Source: Chthoniobacter flavus
Lineage (GTDB): Bacteria > Verrucomicrobiota > Verrucomicrobiia > Chthoniobacterales > Terrimicrobiaceae
Direction of reading: 5' to 3'
Length of the DNA stretch: 37,890 bases
NCBI GenBank assembly: GCA_945903555.1
Contig: CAMDOJ010000002.1
Coordinates: 1-37,890 of the forward strand
The notes beneath the pieces are model-generated. The model saw only the letters and a program-made list of their open reading frames with translations, was not told the DNA's origin and did no database searches. Positions within the stretch are counted from its first letter, which is position 1. Each line of letters begins with the position of its first letter. Position numbers and translations under genes: made by a program. Below are positions 30,107 to 37,890 of this stretch, piece by piece.

Positions 30107-32548
30107 ATGAAAAAAGACCAACACCTCGCTTTCGATCAAGAAATTCTCAATCAACTCAAATTCGGTCTCGCACGGGACAAAGTCACCGCCTCCAAACGAG
30201 ATTGGTGGATCGCGACATCGAAGGCCGTTCAGAACGTCGTGATCGAGCGCATGATCAAGACCCTCACAACCCACACGGAGGGCAATGTGCGTCGTGTTTA
30301 TTATTTCTCGATGGAGTTTTTGATGGGTCGCTTGTTCGTCAACAGCATGATCAGCGCCGGCGTGATGAAGGAAATGGGCGAGGCCCTTTCCACATTAGGT
30401 CACAATATTGAAGAACTCCGCGAAGAGGAATATGACATGGGCCTCGGTAACGGTGGCCTCGGTCGCCTTGCCGCCTGCTTCCTTGACTCTCTCGCCACAC
30501 TCGACCTTCCTGCTGTCGGTTACGGCATCCACTATCAATACGGACTCTTCAAGCAGGAATTCCGCAATGGTCATCAAATCGAGCACCCAGATGCATGGAT
30601 GGTCTATGGCACACCATGGGAAATCGTTCGCCCCGAGCACACCACCGAAGTGCCAATTTACGGCCATGTCGAAAATGTCTGCGACGATAAGGGCATCTCC
30701 CGTCCCCAATGGGTCGGCACTCGCAAAATTCTCGGCGTGCCCTACGACATTCCGATCCCCGGCTTCGGCACGGAAACCGTCAACTTCCTCCGCCTGTGGG
30801 AATCCCGCGCCACCGAGGAATTTGATTTTGAAGCCTTCAACAGCGGTGGATACGAGCAAGCCGTTTATCAGAAAAACATGGCCGAAACGGTCAGTAAGGT
30901 TCTTTATCCGAATGATAAAACCGAGGTCGGCAAAGAACTCCGACTCGTTCAGCAATACTTCTTTGTCGCCTGCTCGCTCAGCGACATCATCCGCCGCTTT
31001 CACAAGAGCAATACCGATTGGGAGACCTTTCCAGAGAAAGTCGCCATTCAGCTCAACGACACCCACCCCGCCATCGCGATCGTCGAACTCATGCGTCTCC
31101 TGCAGGACGAACACGACCTTTCCTGGGAGAAATCTTGGTCGATCGTTACCCGCACCTTCGCCTACACCAACCACACTCTCCTTCCCGAAGCATTGGAGAA
31201 ATGGAGCGTTGGCCTCTTCCGCAAGGTTCTCCCCCGCCACTTGCAAATCATTTTTCAAATCAACAAGCACTTCCTTGATCTTGTCGAAGAGAAATGGCCT
31301 GGGGACGCTGGCAAGAAGCGCACCCTCTCGCTCATTGAGGAAGGTGACGTGCAAATGGTCCGCATGGCCCACCTCTCGGTGGTAGGAAGCCATTCCGTGA
31401 ACGGCGTTGCCGCCCTTCACACCAAGCTCCTCAAATCCGAACTCTTCCCCGAATTCGATGCCTTGTATCCGAAAAAATTCAACAACAAGACGAACGGGAT
31501 CACCCCGCGCCGTTGGTTGGTGGCCTGCAACCCCCAACTCTCCGACCTCATCACCTCCCGTATTGGAAGCGGATGGGAACGCCACCTCGACAAACTTCGC
31601 GAACTCGAACCCTTCGCTAATGATGCCCAGTTCCGTGAGGAATTCATGGCGGTCAAACACAAGAACAAGGAACTCCTCGCCAAGATCATCCAAAAAGAGT
31701 GCGGCATTGAGGTCAATCCCTCGGCCCTCTTCGACGTCCAAATCAAGCGCCTCCACGAATACAAGCGTCAGCACTTGAATTTGCTCCACATTCTGGCCCT
31801 ATACCGCCGCATTCTCCAGAATCCGGAGAAGTCTTTCACCCCACGCGTCTTCATCTTCGCTGCCAAAGCCGCACCAGGATACGATACCGCCAAGCTCATC
31901 ATCAAAGCCATCAATGCCGCAGCTTCGAAGATCAACAACGACCCACGCGTCAAAGACCTGATCAAAGTCGCCTTCCTGCCGAACTACCGAGTTTCGCTGG
32001 CGCAACGCATCGTTCCCGCAGCCGACCTCTCGGAGCAAATCTCCACAGCAGGCAAAGAAGCCTCGGGCACGGGCAACATGAAGCTCGCCCTCAACGGCGC
32101 GGTCACCATCGGCACACTCGATGGTGCCAACGTCGAGATCCATGAAGAAGTCGGCGATGAGAACATCTTCATCTTCGGCAATACCGTCGAGCAGGTCACC
32201 GAGCTCCTCGCGAAAGGCTACAATCCATCCGAATACTACCACAGCAATCCTGAGTTGCGCGCTGTGCTCGATTGGTTGGGCTCTGGCTACTTCACTGAGA
32301 ACGAAGGTCAAGACATCCTCGCCCCACTACGTGACAACCTGATCTACCACGATCCCTTCCTCTGCCTCGCTGACTTCCAAGCCTACTGCAACGCTCAAGA
32401 TCTCGTCTCCGAGGCCTTCATCGACAAGACTCGGTGGGCAAAAATGGCAATCATGAATACCGCCCGCGTCGGCAAGTTCTCCAGCGACCGGACGATCTCC
32501 GAATACGCCAAGGACATCTGGAAACTCCAACCCGTTCACATCAAGTAA
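30107..32548 (+). CDS. glgP: Glycogen/starch/maltodextrin phosphorylase (GT35)
   Basis: [105 protein letters not shown]. Confidence 0.98.
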   Translation: MKKDQHLAFDQEILNQLKFGLARDKVTASKRDWWIATSKAVQNVVIERMIKTLTTHTEGNVRRVYYFSMEFLMGRLFVNSMISAGVMKEMGEALSTLGHNIEELREEEYDMGLGNGGLGRLAACFLDSLATLDLPAVGYGIHYQYGLFKQEFRNGHQIEHPDAWMVYGTPWEIVRPEHTTEVPIYGHVENVCDDKGISRPQWVGTRKILGVPYDIPIPGFGTETVNFLRLWESRATEEFDFEAFNSGGYEQAVYQKNMAETVSKVLYPNDKTEVGKELRLVQQYFFVACSLSDIIRRFHKSNTDWETFPEKVAIQLNDTHPAIAIVELMRLLQDEHDLSWEKSWSIVTRTFAYTNHTLLPEALEKWSVGLFRKVLPRHLQIIFQINKHFLDLVEEKWPGDAGKKRTLSLIEEGDVQMVRMAHLSVVGSHSVNGVAALHTKLLKSELFPEFDALYPKKFNNKTNGITPRRWLVACNPQLSDLITSRIGSGWERHLDKLRELEPFANDAQFREEFMAVKHKNKELLAKIIQKECGIEVNPSALFDVQIKRLHEYKRQHLNLLHILALYRRILQNPEKSFTPRVFIFAAKAAPGYDTAKLIIKAINAAASKINNDPRVKDLIKVAFLPNYRVSLAQRIVPAADLSEQISTAGKEASGTGNMKLALNGAVTIGTLDGANVEIHEEVGDENIFIFGNTVEQVTELLAKGYNPSEYYHSNPELRAVLDWLGSGYFTENEGQDILAPLRDNLIYHDPFLCLADFQAYCNAQDLVSEAFIDKTRWAKMAIMNTARVGKFSSDRTISEYAKDIWKLQPVHIK

Positions 32549-32570
32549 ACGAAAAGCCAAAGCCACTTCG

Positions 32571-32606
32571 AGACGCCGCATACTAACGTGTGCGGCGTCT
32601 TTTTTT
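32571..32606 (+). terminator. Intrinsic terminator after glgP
   Basis: AGACGCCGCA ... TGCGGCGTCT perfect 10-bp stem, followed by TTTTTT. Confidence 0.9.
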
Positions 32607-32765
32607 CTGGGGTCAGCAAACTGCCCGCAGCCAAATTAAACCACGGGAAACTCGGATCTCACGGAGTGCGCAATGTAGAGAAATCTTTGGAAAATGTCCC
32701 GCAATCATCGCGACGCCACCCCGAAGGGAAACGCCCTCAATTTGAAAGGTAGGAAACTCCAAATG

Positions 32766-33404
32766 TCACAATTCGACCTCCTCAATTTCTTCCGGGCGCG
32801 CCCACTCTTCGAAAACTTTTTCGAAGTGGGTGACGAGTTGTGAATAGATGTTTGAGGTGATGCGTGTGAAGTGGCGCAGGCTCTCGCGTTCGGCGAATTC
32901 GGCGTTCATCTCATTGTAGCCTGTGGCGATATTACCGAATAAACCCTTGAGCCTGCCCTCTTCGAACTGGCGCACCAACTCGCCCAGAGAGAGGGGAAAT
33001 CGAGACTCGGTGATAGGCAGCGTGAACTGGCCCTCGTATTCATCCTCGATGCGGTAGGAGATGCCTGATGGCCTTGGACAGGCTCGAAGGCTGATCACAT
33101 CGCTTGTCGTAGATTGCAGCCAGATGCGGGCGATCTCCACTTCACCGGGTAGGTAGCCTGGAAGATACTCGCCGCCCATGAATGAGGGGTGGATGCGCCC
33201 AAAACTGCGCCGATCTTCCGTGCCGAGTTCATCCTGAAGCAGCGTTGCATTCAATTTTTCCAGATGCCCGGCATTCCAATAATCGATCACCATCTGGCGA
33301 CGCTTCTCGCCTTTGATATTCTTAAGGATGGCCTTCAGCGGGTCCGAATCATCCCAATAAGATTTTGGCCTGAATATGTAGCGGATTCCTCTGAACTTTT
33401 TCAT
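32766..33404 (-). CDS. Uncharacterised 212-aa protein
   Basis: MKKFRGIRYIFRPKSYWDD...HPSFMGGEYLPGYLPGEVEIARIWLQSTTSDVISLRA...; GGGAGG Shine-Dalgarno before the ATG at 33404; 4-bp ATGA overlap with the upstream ORF. Confidence 0.85.
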   Translation of the reverse strand: MKKFRGIRYIFRPKSYWDDSDPLKAILKNIKGEKRRQMVIDYWNAGHLEKLNATLLQDELGTEDRRSFGRIHPSFMGGEYLPGYLPGEVEIARIWLQSTTSDVISLRACPRPSGISYRIEDEYEGQFTLPITESRFPLSLGELVRQFEEGRLKGLFGNIATGYNEMNAEFAERESLRHFTRITSNIYSQLVTHFEKVFEEWARPEEIEEVEL

Positions 33405-33619
33405 AGGCAGCCTCCCTTCAACGCGCGACGCAGGAGTTGATCGCGCAGTTTGCGGGCCTGCTCGACGCTCGGGGTGCCGAGGCTCAGACGCACCCGGCGC
33501 TTGGTGTAGTCCGGCAGGTGGACGGTGTAGTGGCACCACCAGGTGCCGTGGTTGTTCCAGAGGTGGTGGTCTGGATTGTGCGCGAGAACGCGGATGGATG
33601 GTGTTTCGAGTGTGTTCAT
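33401..33619 (-). CDS. 72-aa protein resembling the arm-type DNA-binding domain of tyrosine integrases
   Basis: GTWWCHYTVHLPDYTKRRVRLSLGTPSVEQARKLRDQLLRRAL resembles integrase arm-binding domains; AAAAGGAG SD before ATG at 33619. Confidence 0.7.
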   Translation of the reverse strand: MNTLETPSIRVLAHNPDHHLWNNHGTWWCHYTVHLPDYTKRRVRLSLGTPSVEQARKLRDQLLRRALKGGCL

Positions 33620-33641
33620 GGTGTGTCTCCTTTTGGGTTTC

Positions 33642-33764
33642 TCACCAGGAATCTCGGGCAATAAAGTCCGAGGAGATTTTGTTGTTCGGGTTCGTCACCC
33701 GCACATCGCTTAGCGTTTCCGCCTTCGCAAACCACCGTGGGATTTCTCCTTCCCCGGTTGGCAC
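33642..33764 (-). CDS. Possible 40-aa small ORF (GTG start) or 3' remnant of a truncated gene
   Basis: Hand translation: M(V)PTGEGEIPRWFAKAETLSDVRVTNPNNKISSDFIARDSW*; ends 22 bp before the 72-aa ORF; below the ORF-track cutoff. Confidence 0.35.
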   Translation of the reverse strand: MPTGEGEIPRWFAKAETLSDVRVTNPNNKISSDFIARDSW

Positions 33765-33966
33765 CCTGACCCGCCTAATGCGGCCACAGGAATTCCTAAT
33801 GCTTTAACTTTTATGCTGAAAAACGGGAACGAATCCAAGCCTGAAATGTGTCATAAAATCCACTCAGCCTGGATCAGCATGAAGAGGTTTTTAACGCAAA
33901 TGCATTGGACTACCTTCCCGTGATTTGCTGATGAATGAATAGTTCCCTTTCAAAGAACAATAGGTA

Positions 33967-36900
33967 TCAGCGGAATTTTTTCGGGAGGAGCTGATTTTTG
34001 CGGAGGGTGACGGGGGTAGCGGAGTTGCGAGGTGCGGCATAGCCCCAGTCGAAGTCTTCATAATTGTCATTGGTGTCGGTAGCCCCAGCGTTCGCACGGA
34101 AGATGGCATCGTAGCGTTCCGGAGAAATGGCTGGGGAGGACCCTTCGTAGGCGTTCGCCGACCCGTAGCCAACGAGGTCGCTGAGTTGAGATAATCCAAG
34201 GGGTGAGGAGATGTTTAGGATGGCGGAGTTTCGCATGAGGGCGACTTTGCCTTGTTTGACAGCGAGGTCGAAGTATCCGGAGGCGTCAGCTTTTGGAAGA
34301 TCGTATTCGAACCGACCGCCGGCAAGCGCCACCAAATAGTAGCCTTTTGCGGGGATGGAACCTTTGAGCGAAATAGCTATCCACCGAGATCCGGATCCGC
34401 CGGCAAGCTGGAGAGTCCATCCATCTAAACGAACGGGTGTCGCATCCGGGTTGTGAAGTTCGATGTAGTCGTGGCTGTAGTCCGACCACCTACGTCCTCC
34501 TCCGGCGTAGATCTGGCTAATCACAACGCGGGTGAGTTGTGTTGTGATGGTGAAGACTGTTGAACTCGTGGTGCTCGTCGTCGCGGTGGCTACTCTTATT
34601 GGTCCAGTAGTGGCTCCAAGGGGGATTGTGGCGCTGATTTGAGTGGCTGAGATGATTTTCCAGACGGAGGCAGTGATGCCGTTAAATTGAACTCCTGTGA
34701 CGCTGGAGAGGTTTGTTCCATTGATCAAAACGCTCGTTCCGACGGATCCGCTCGGTGGAGCGAAAGAGGAAATGGTGGGGGCAGGAAGTGCGGCGAGGAC
34801 GCTCACTGTGGCGGACGCCGAAGTGCCTATCGCACCTTGATTGTCGGTGGCGCGGGCAGTGAGGATATAATTGCCGGCAGCGGTGGGTTTCCACACAATT
34901 GAATACGGAGCTGCGGTAGCGGCGCCAAGTGGGGTTGTGCCGTTGAAGAATTCCACCTTGGAGATGACTCCGACAGCGCCATTTGATGTGAGGTCATCCG
35001 CGTTAGCTGCGAGGGTGAATTGAGCTCCGAGGGTGATGCTGGCTCCGTTGGTGGGTGAGTTGAGACTCACGGTGGGAGCTGGATTCAATGGCGTCGGTGT
35101 GGGGGATGGCGTTGGTGTGGGAGGCGGCGTGATTGTGCCCGAGACACCGGTAATAACGAGTGCGTAGGGTTGCGAGTTTGTAGTGAGTTGGCCTTCCATG
35201 GAAACAGTGGCCGTGTAGGTGCCTGACCTATTTGGATTGGATAAGTAAACTTGTTCTGTGTTGTCGACCCGGTTTTTGCCTGGGGTCGCTGACGCTGACA
35301 TGGCGGCGGCACTCCAGGTCCCCACGAATGGCATGACATAGGGAAAATAAGTGGTGGCTCCATCCGGGCCTGTGATTTTCAAATCTAAATCGTGAACAAC
35401 GTTGGGAGTCCTGCTGTCGGCGGCGGTTTGTGGCGTTCCGGCGGGATCTGTCCAGGAAAGGGTGGCTCGTATGGGGCTGACTCCATCCCACGTGAATGTG
35501 GTCGTTGTCGTTTTAAGTGTGGATGTGATGGCATTCTGAATGATCCGGGGTGCCGTGGGGTTGGCCTTATGCGCGAGAACGATATCCGCAGCGGCTTTCA
35601 GATTAATCAATCCCCAGCCGAACTTGTAGTCGGGACCAGGGTTCCCGAGGTCGTCTGCCGTATGGATGAGGAGCGCTTTGAGAAGGCTGGCGCGGGGGCG
35701 TTGACCGAATGAGTTCGCATAGAGTTGCTGTAGGAGGGCAGCTGAGCCGGCGGCATTGGGCGTTGCCATACTGGTGCCGCTGTAGGTTCCATCGTAGGCG
35801 GAGTCACTGGTTGCAGTGCTGGAGTAAACACTCACTCCATTGGCAACAAGGTCTGGCTTGATGCGTCCGTCGTCAGTGGGCCCCCAGCTTGAGAATGAGC
35901 TCATCGATCCGGATGAGGGATTGCGAACGCCGGCCACGACGGCATCATTCACCGCTCCGATGGTGAGAATGTTTTTTGCGAGCGAATTGAAGGTGATGGA
36001 CTGGTAACCGCCGAGTCCGGTAAGGGAGTCTTGCTCATTGCCTGCGGCCCAAAGCGGGAGGTAATAGGGCATAGCCCAGACGAGGGCATCCACCGTCTGA
36101 GCTTCCTTCTCGTAGCGGCCCATGTCATCGGAGTTCGCGCCGTATCCGTAGGAGTGGTTTGAAAGTGATACGGAAGCGAGGGCAGTCGCCGTGGCTGCGC
36201 CGGTCGCAGTCATTTCAGCGTAATCGTTATCCCAATCGTAGGAATCGATCGTGGATTTTGGTGCCATCCCTTTGGCGTTCGCATCGACTCCGCTGGATGC
36301 GATGGTGCCGGCCACATGTGTCGAATGGTCGTCCAGCGGGGATGTGGCATTCTTTTTTGTGACGCGCCCGGTCAATTCCCTATGAGTGGTTCGGATCGAG
36401 CCAGCATCCCAGACACCGACTTTTACACCGGCGCCATCGAGTCCGTAGGGTGAGGCCTGAAGAAGGTTCGCTCCTGTGGAGATGGCCGCGTTTCGGTTGT
36501 TGGTGGTGCGGTAGAGCGGTTGGTCGCCACGAAAATCGTGGAGGACGGAGACCTTTCCGCCGCCTGCATCGATGCGCACAGGGATTCCGAGTTGGTCAGC
36601 CTTTTCTAGGACACTATCCATGCGGGCCTCCTCGATTTGAGACATTCGAGCTACGACTTTCTCGCGCTCCTGGGGGTTACTCATGTCGGTGCTTTGGAGG
36701 AGTTGAACGACCTCGTTGCTTGTCGGATTCGGATCATTCGCAGGAGCGCTCGATTCTGAGCGGTCCTGGGGAGAATAGGAGGCTTTGTTTTGAGTTGGGT
36801 TTGAGGCGAGCGCATCCGAATCCGTCGAGCGAATTGGGGACGTAGCTTTTATAGCTGACGGTTGAGCGCTCGATTGAGAGGAGTTCAAAGCGTCGTGCGC

Positions 36901-37056
36901 ATTGTCATTCACTGTAACGGGCGCGATCCCGCTAGGGTCAACGATTGGCTGTTTAAAGGTAGAGGCGCTTTGGGAACTGGAGGATTGGTCAGCAAAATAA
37001 AATCTGCTCAATGCGATGCAGGAAACACTCAGGCAGGTAATAATTGTTTTTTTCAT
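33967..37056 (-). CDS. Secreted S8 (subtilisin-like) peptidase with Ig-like, IPT/TIG and lamin-tail domains
   Basis: Signal peptide; catalytic D (VGVWDAG), H (DDHSTHVAGTIAS), S (GTSMATPNAAG); Pro/Thr linker PPPTPTPSPTPTP; Ig-like; IPT (PTISSFAPPSGSVGTSVLINGTNL); LTD (VVISQIYAGGG...DYIELHNPDATPVRLDGWTLQ). Confidence 0.92.
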   Translation of the reverse strand: MKKTIITCLSVSCIALSRFYFADQSSSSQSASTFKQPIVDPSGIAPVTVNDNAHDALNSSQSSAQPSAIKATSPIRSTDSDALASNPTQNKASYSPQDRSESSAPANDPNPTSNEVVQLLQSTDMSNPQEREKVVARMSQIEEARMDSVLEKADQLGIPVRIDAGGGKVSVLHDFRGDQPLYRTTNNRNAAISTGANLLQASPYGLDGAGVKVGVWDAGSIRTTHRELTGRVTKKNATSPLDDHSTHVAGTIASSGVDANAKGMAPKSTIDSYDWDNDYAEMTATGAATATALASVSLSNHSYGYGANSDDMGRYEKEAQTVDALVWAMPYYLPLWAAGNEQDSLTGLGGYQSITFNSLAKNILTIGAVNDAVVAGVRNPSSGSMSSFSSWGPTDDGRIKPDLVANGVSVYSSTATSDSAYDGTYSGTSMATPNAAGSAALLQQLYANSFGQRPRASLLKALLIHTADDLGNPGPDYKFGWGLINLKAAADIVLAHKANPTAPRIIQNAITSTLKTTTTTFTWDGVSPIRATLSWTDPAGTPQTAADSRTPNVVHDLDLKITGPDGATTYFPYVMPFVGTWSAAAMSASATPGKNRVDNTEQVYLSNPNRSGTYTATVSMEGQLTTNSQPYALVITGVSGTITPPPTPTPSPTPTPLNPAPTVSLNSPTNGASITLGAQFTLAANADDLTSNGAVGVISKVEFFNGTTPLGAATAAPYSIVWKPTAAGNYILTARATDNQGAIGTSASATVSVLAALPAPTISSFAPPSGSVGTSVLINGTNLSSVTGVQFNGITASVWKIISATQISATIPLGATTGPIRVATATTSTTSSTVFTITTQLTRVVISQIYAGGGRRWSDYSHDYIELHNPDATPVRLDGWTLQLAGGSGSRWIAISLKGSIPAKGYYLVALAGGRFEYDLPKADASGYFDLAVKQGKVALMRNSAILNISSPLGLSQLSDLVGYGSANAYEGSSPAISPERYDAIFRANAGATDTNDNYEDFDWGYAAPRNSATPVTLRKNQLLPKKFR

Positions 37057-37175
37057 TGTTCAAGGTGGGTTGGGACATACATAGCATCAGACGTGCCAAA
37101 TCTTGGAACCGCGCCGGGATCCTAATCGGGAGCGAAGCGCTTGAATCCGGCATACATGAGGGACGACGGAAAATG

Positions 37176-37198
37176 CTGAAACCGGAGACCTGAAACCG
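37176..37198. repeat. Short direct repeat CTGAAACCG x2
   Basis: CTGAAACCG at 37176-37184 and 37190-37198. Confidence 0.6.
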
Positions 37199-37249
37199 AA
37201 GCGAGGCGATGATGCCGACGAGGACGTCAGCGTTCCGGCCGAGAACTTT

Positions 37250-37273
37250 TCTCCGTGTCTTTGTGTCTCCGTG
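37250..37273. repeat. Degenerate 8-bp tandem repeat TCTCCGTG-TCTTTGTG-TCTCCGTG
   Basis: Read directly from sequence; three consecutive 8-mers, the outer two identical. Confidence 0.7.
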
Positions 37274-37288
37274 AGAGGCTTGCGCCGA

Positions 37289-37340
37289 GAGACGCGCTGT
37301 GCCCCTCTTCTAAAATCTAAAAGCAAGTTGCTTTTGGTAT
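37289..37340 (-). repeat. Dispersed two-hairpin repeat, copy 2 (inverted relative to copy 1)
   Basis: Minus strand ATACCAAAAGCAACTTGCTTTTAGATTTTAGAAGAGGGGCACAGCGCGTCTC; 5 transitions versus copy 1. Confidence 0.8.
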
Positions 37341-37525
37341 CAGAGGCTCATCAATACTGAGGCACACAGCAAGCGAGATGAAAAGTCATTCCCAGATCGG
37401 GATCAGAAACTGGCCAAATGGCTAGGCTGACAGTGGTGGCTGCATGTTTTACAAATTTTAATTCACTAACCCCCTTTTAAATGAAATCTGCATACCTAAT
37501 GAGTAGGTTTTTTCTTCTGCTGGCA

Positions 37526-37563
37526 TCGTCTGAGATGGGGCTGTGCAAATCGGGCTCAGACGA
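37526..37563. repeat. 9-bp perfect inverted repeat TCGTCTGAG...CTCAGACGA upstream of the fucosidase gene
   Basis: Arms at 37526-37534 and 37555-37563, 20-nt loop; ends 81 bp before the ATG at 37645. Confidence 0.5.
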
Positions 37564-37644
37564 CTTTATGTCGGACCCCATGAGGATACCAACACCGGCG
37601 GCAAGCGATCTTTTCTAAGCAATAATTCCGAAGTCAAAAACCTT

Positions 37645-37890
37645 ATGATCAAATTGTCCTTCAAATTCCTCCTTTACTCAGTCTTCGCGATAGCCCCCCT
37701 TGTTGCGAACGAACCAGTAAAACACTACGAGTCAACGTGGAATTCCTTATCGAATCGGAAAACGCCGCAGTGGCTTCGGGAGGGAAAGTTTGGTATTTAT
37801 ACTCATTGGGGGGTGTATTCCGTTCCAGCTCAAGGGCCGAATGGGACTTGGTATTCGTACTCCATTTACAATTCACCGAATGGGCCTGAG
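37645..37890 (+). CDS. Alpha-L-fucosidase (GH29), N-terminal part, truncated by window end
   Basis: Hand translation: MIKLSFKFLLYSVFAIAPLVANEPVKHYESTWNSLSNRKTPQWLREGKFGIYTHWGVYSVPAQGPNGTWYSYSIYNSPNGPE; signal peptide plus the GH29 'P.W...KFGI..HWG.YSVPA' signature; absent from the ORF track. Confidence 0.85.
   Translation, partial: MIKLSFKFLLYSVFAIAPLVANEPVKHYESTWNSLSNRKTPQWLREGKFGIYTHWGVYSVPAQGPNGTWYSYSIYNSPNGPE

Noticed and set aside
30395-31789. 464-aa minus-strand ORF antisense to glgP (and other antisense ORFs at 31799-32311, 30408-31385)
   Set aside because: Lies fully inside the strongly supported glgP frame; acidic low-information sequence without domain motifs, typical of shadow ORFs from codon bias.
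32607-33966. Search for flanking direct repeats (att sites) around the small-gene cassette
   Set aside because: No convincing matching pair found by eye; cassette mobility remains unproven.
35083-35132. Repeated GGTGTGGG-type sequence, considered as a microsatellite or CRISPR-like array
   Set aside because: It encodes the Pro/Thr linker (PPPTPTPSPTPTP) of the protease.
36450-36845. 131-aa plus-strand ORF antisense to the S8 protease (and other ORFs at 34687-36362)
   Set aside because: Overlaps a clear protease frame; no motif.
37087-37326. 79-aa minus-strand ORF
   Set aside because: Composed of translated repeat modules (LLLDFRRGAQRV, LTETQRHGEKF, FGFRSPVSAF); most likely not a gene.

Overview
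The 37.9 kb window looks like a bacterial chromosome segment. Gene content and style suggest Verrucomicrobiota, but this is inference and no marker rRNA is present. Most of it is densely packed core genes: TamB-like C-terminus, ArsC/Spx-like protein, lepB, lepA, obgE, a class-III aminotransferase, a near-complete menaquinone operon (menF-D-H-B-A-C-E on the minus strand, with a divergent hot-dog thioesterase), a lytic transglycosylase, an SpmA-SpmB fusion, a cyclic-nucleotide-binding protein, rplI-dnaB, recD2, a universal stress protein, an EVE-domain protein, tmk, a VapBC-type toxin-antitoxin pair, gnd and glgP. The right end (about 32.6-37.9 kb) is more accessory. It holds a small minus-strand cassette of uncharacterised ORFs, including a stand-alone integrase-arm-like domain protein translationally coupled to a 212-aa unknown protein. 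It also holds a large secreted S8 protease with Ig/IPT/lamin-tail domains, a repeat-rich intergenic mosaic, and the 5' end of a GH29 alpha-L-fucosidase that the ORF track misses. The best candidates for something undescribed are (i) the coupled cassette at 32.77-33.76 kb, (ii) a 52-bp two-hairpin dispersed element present at 5.70 kb and inverted at 37.3 kb, and (iii) three uncharacterised genes, one CruF/DUF422-like, fused onto the tail of the menaquinone operon. No tRNA, rRNA, CRISPR array or intact transposase was recognised.
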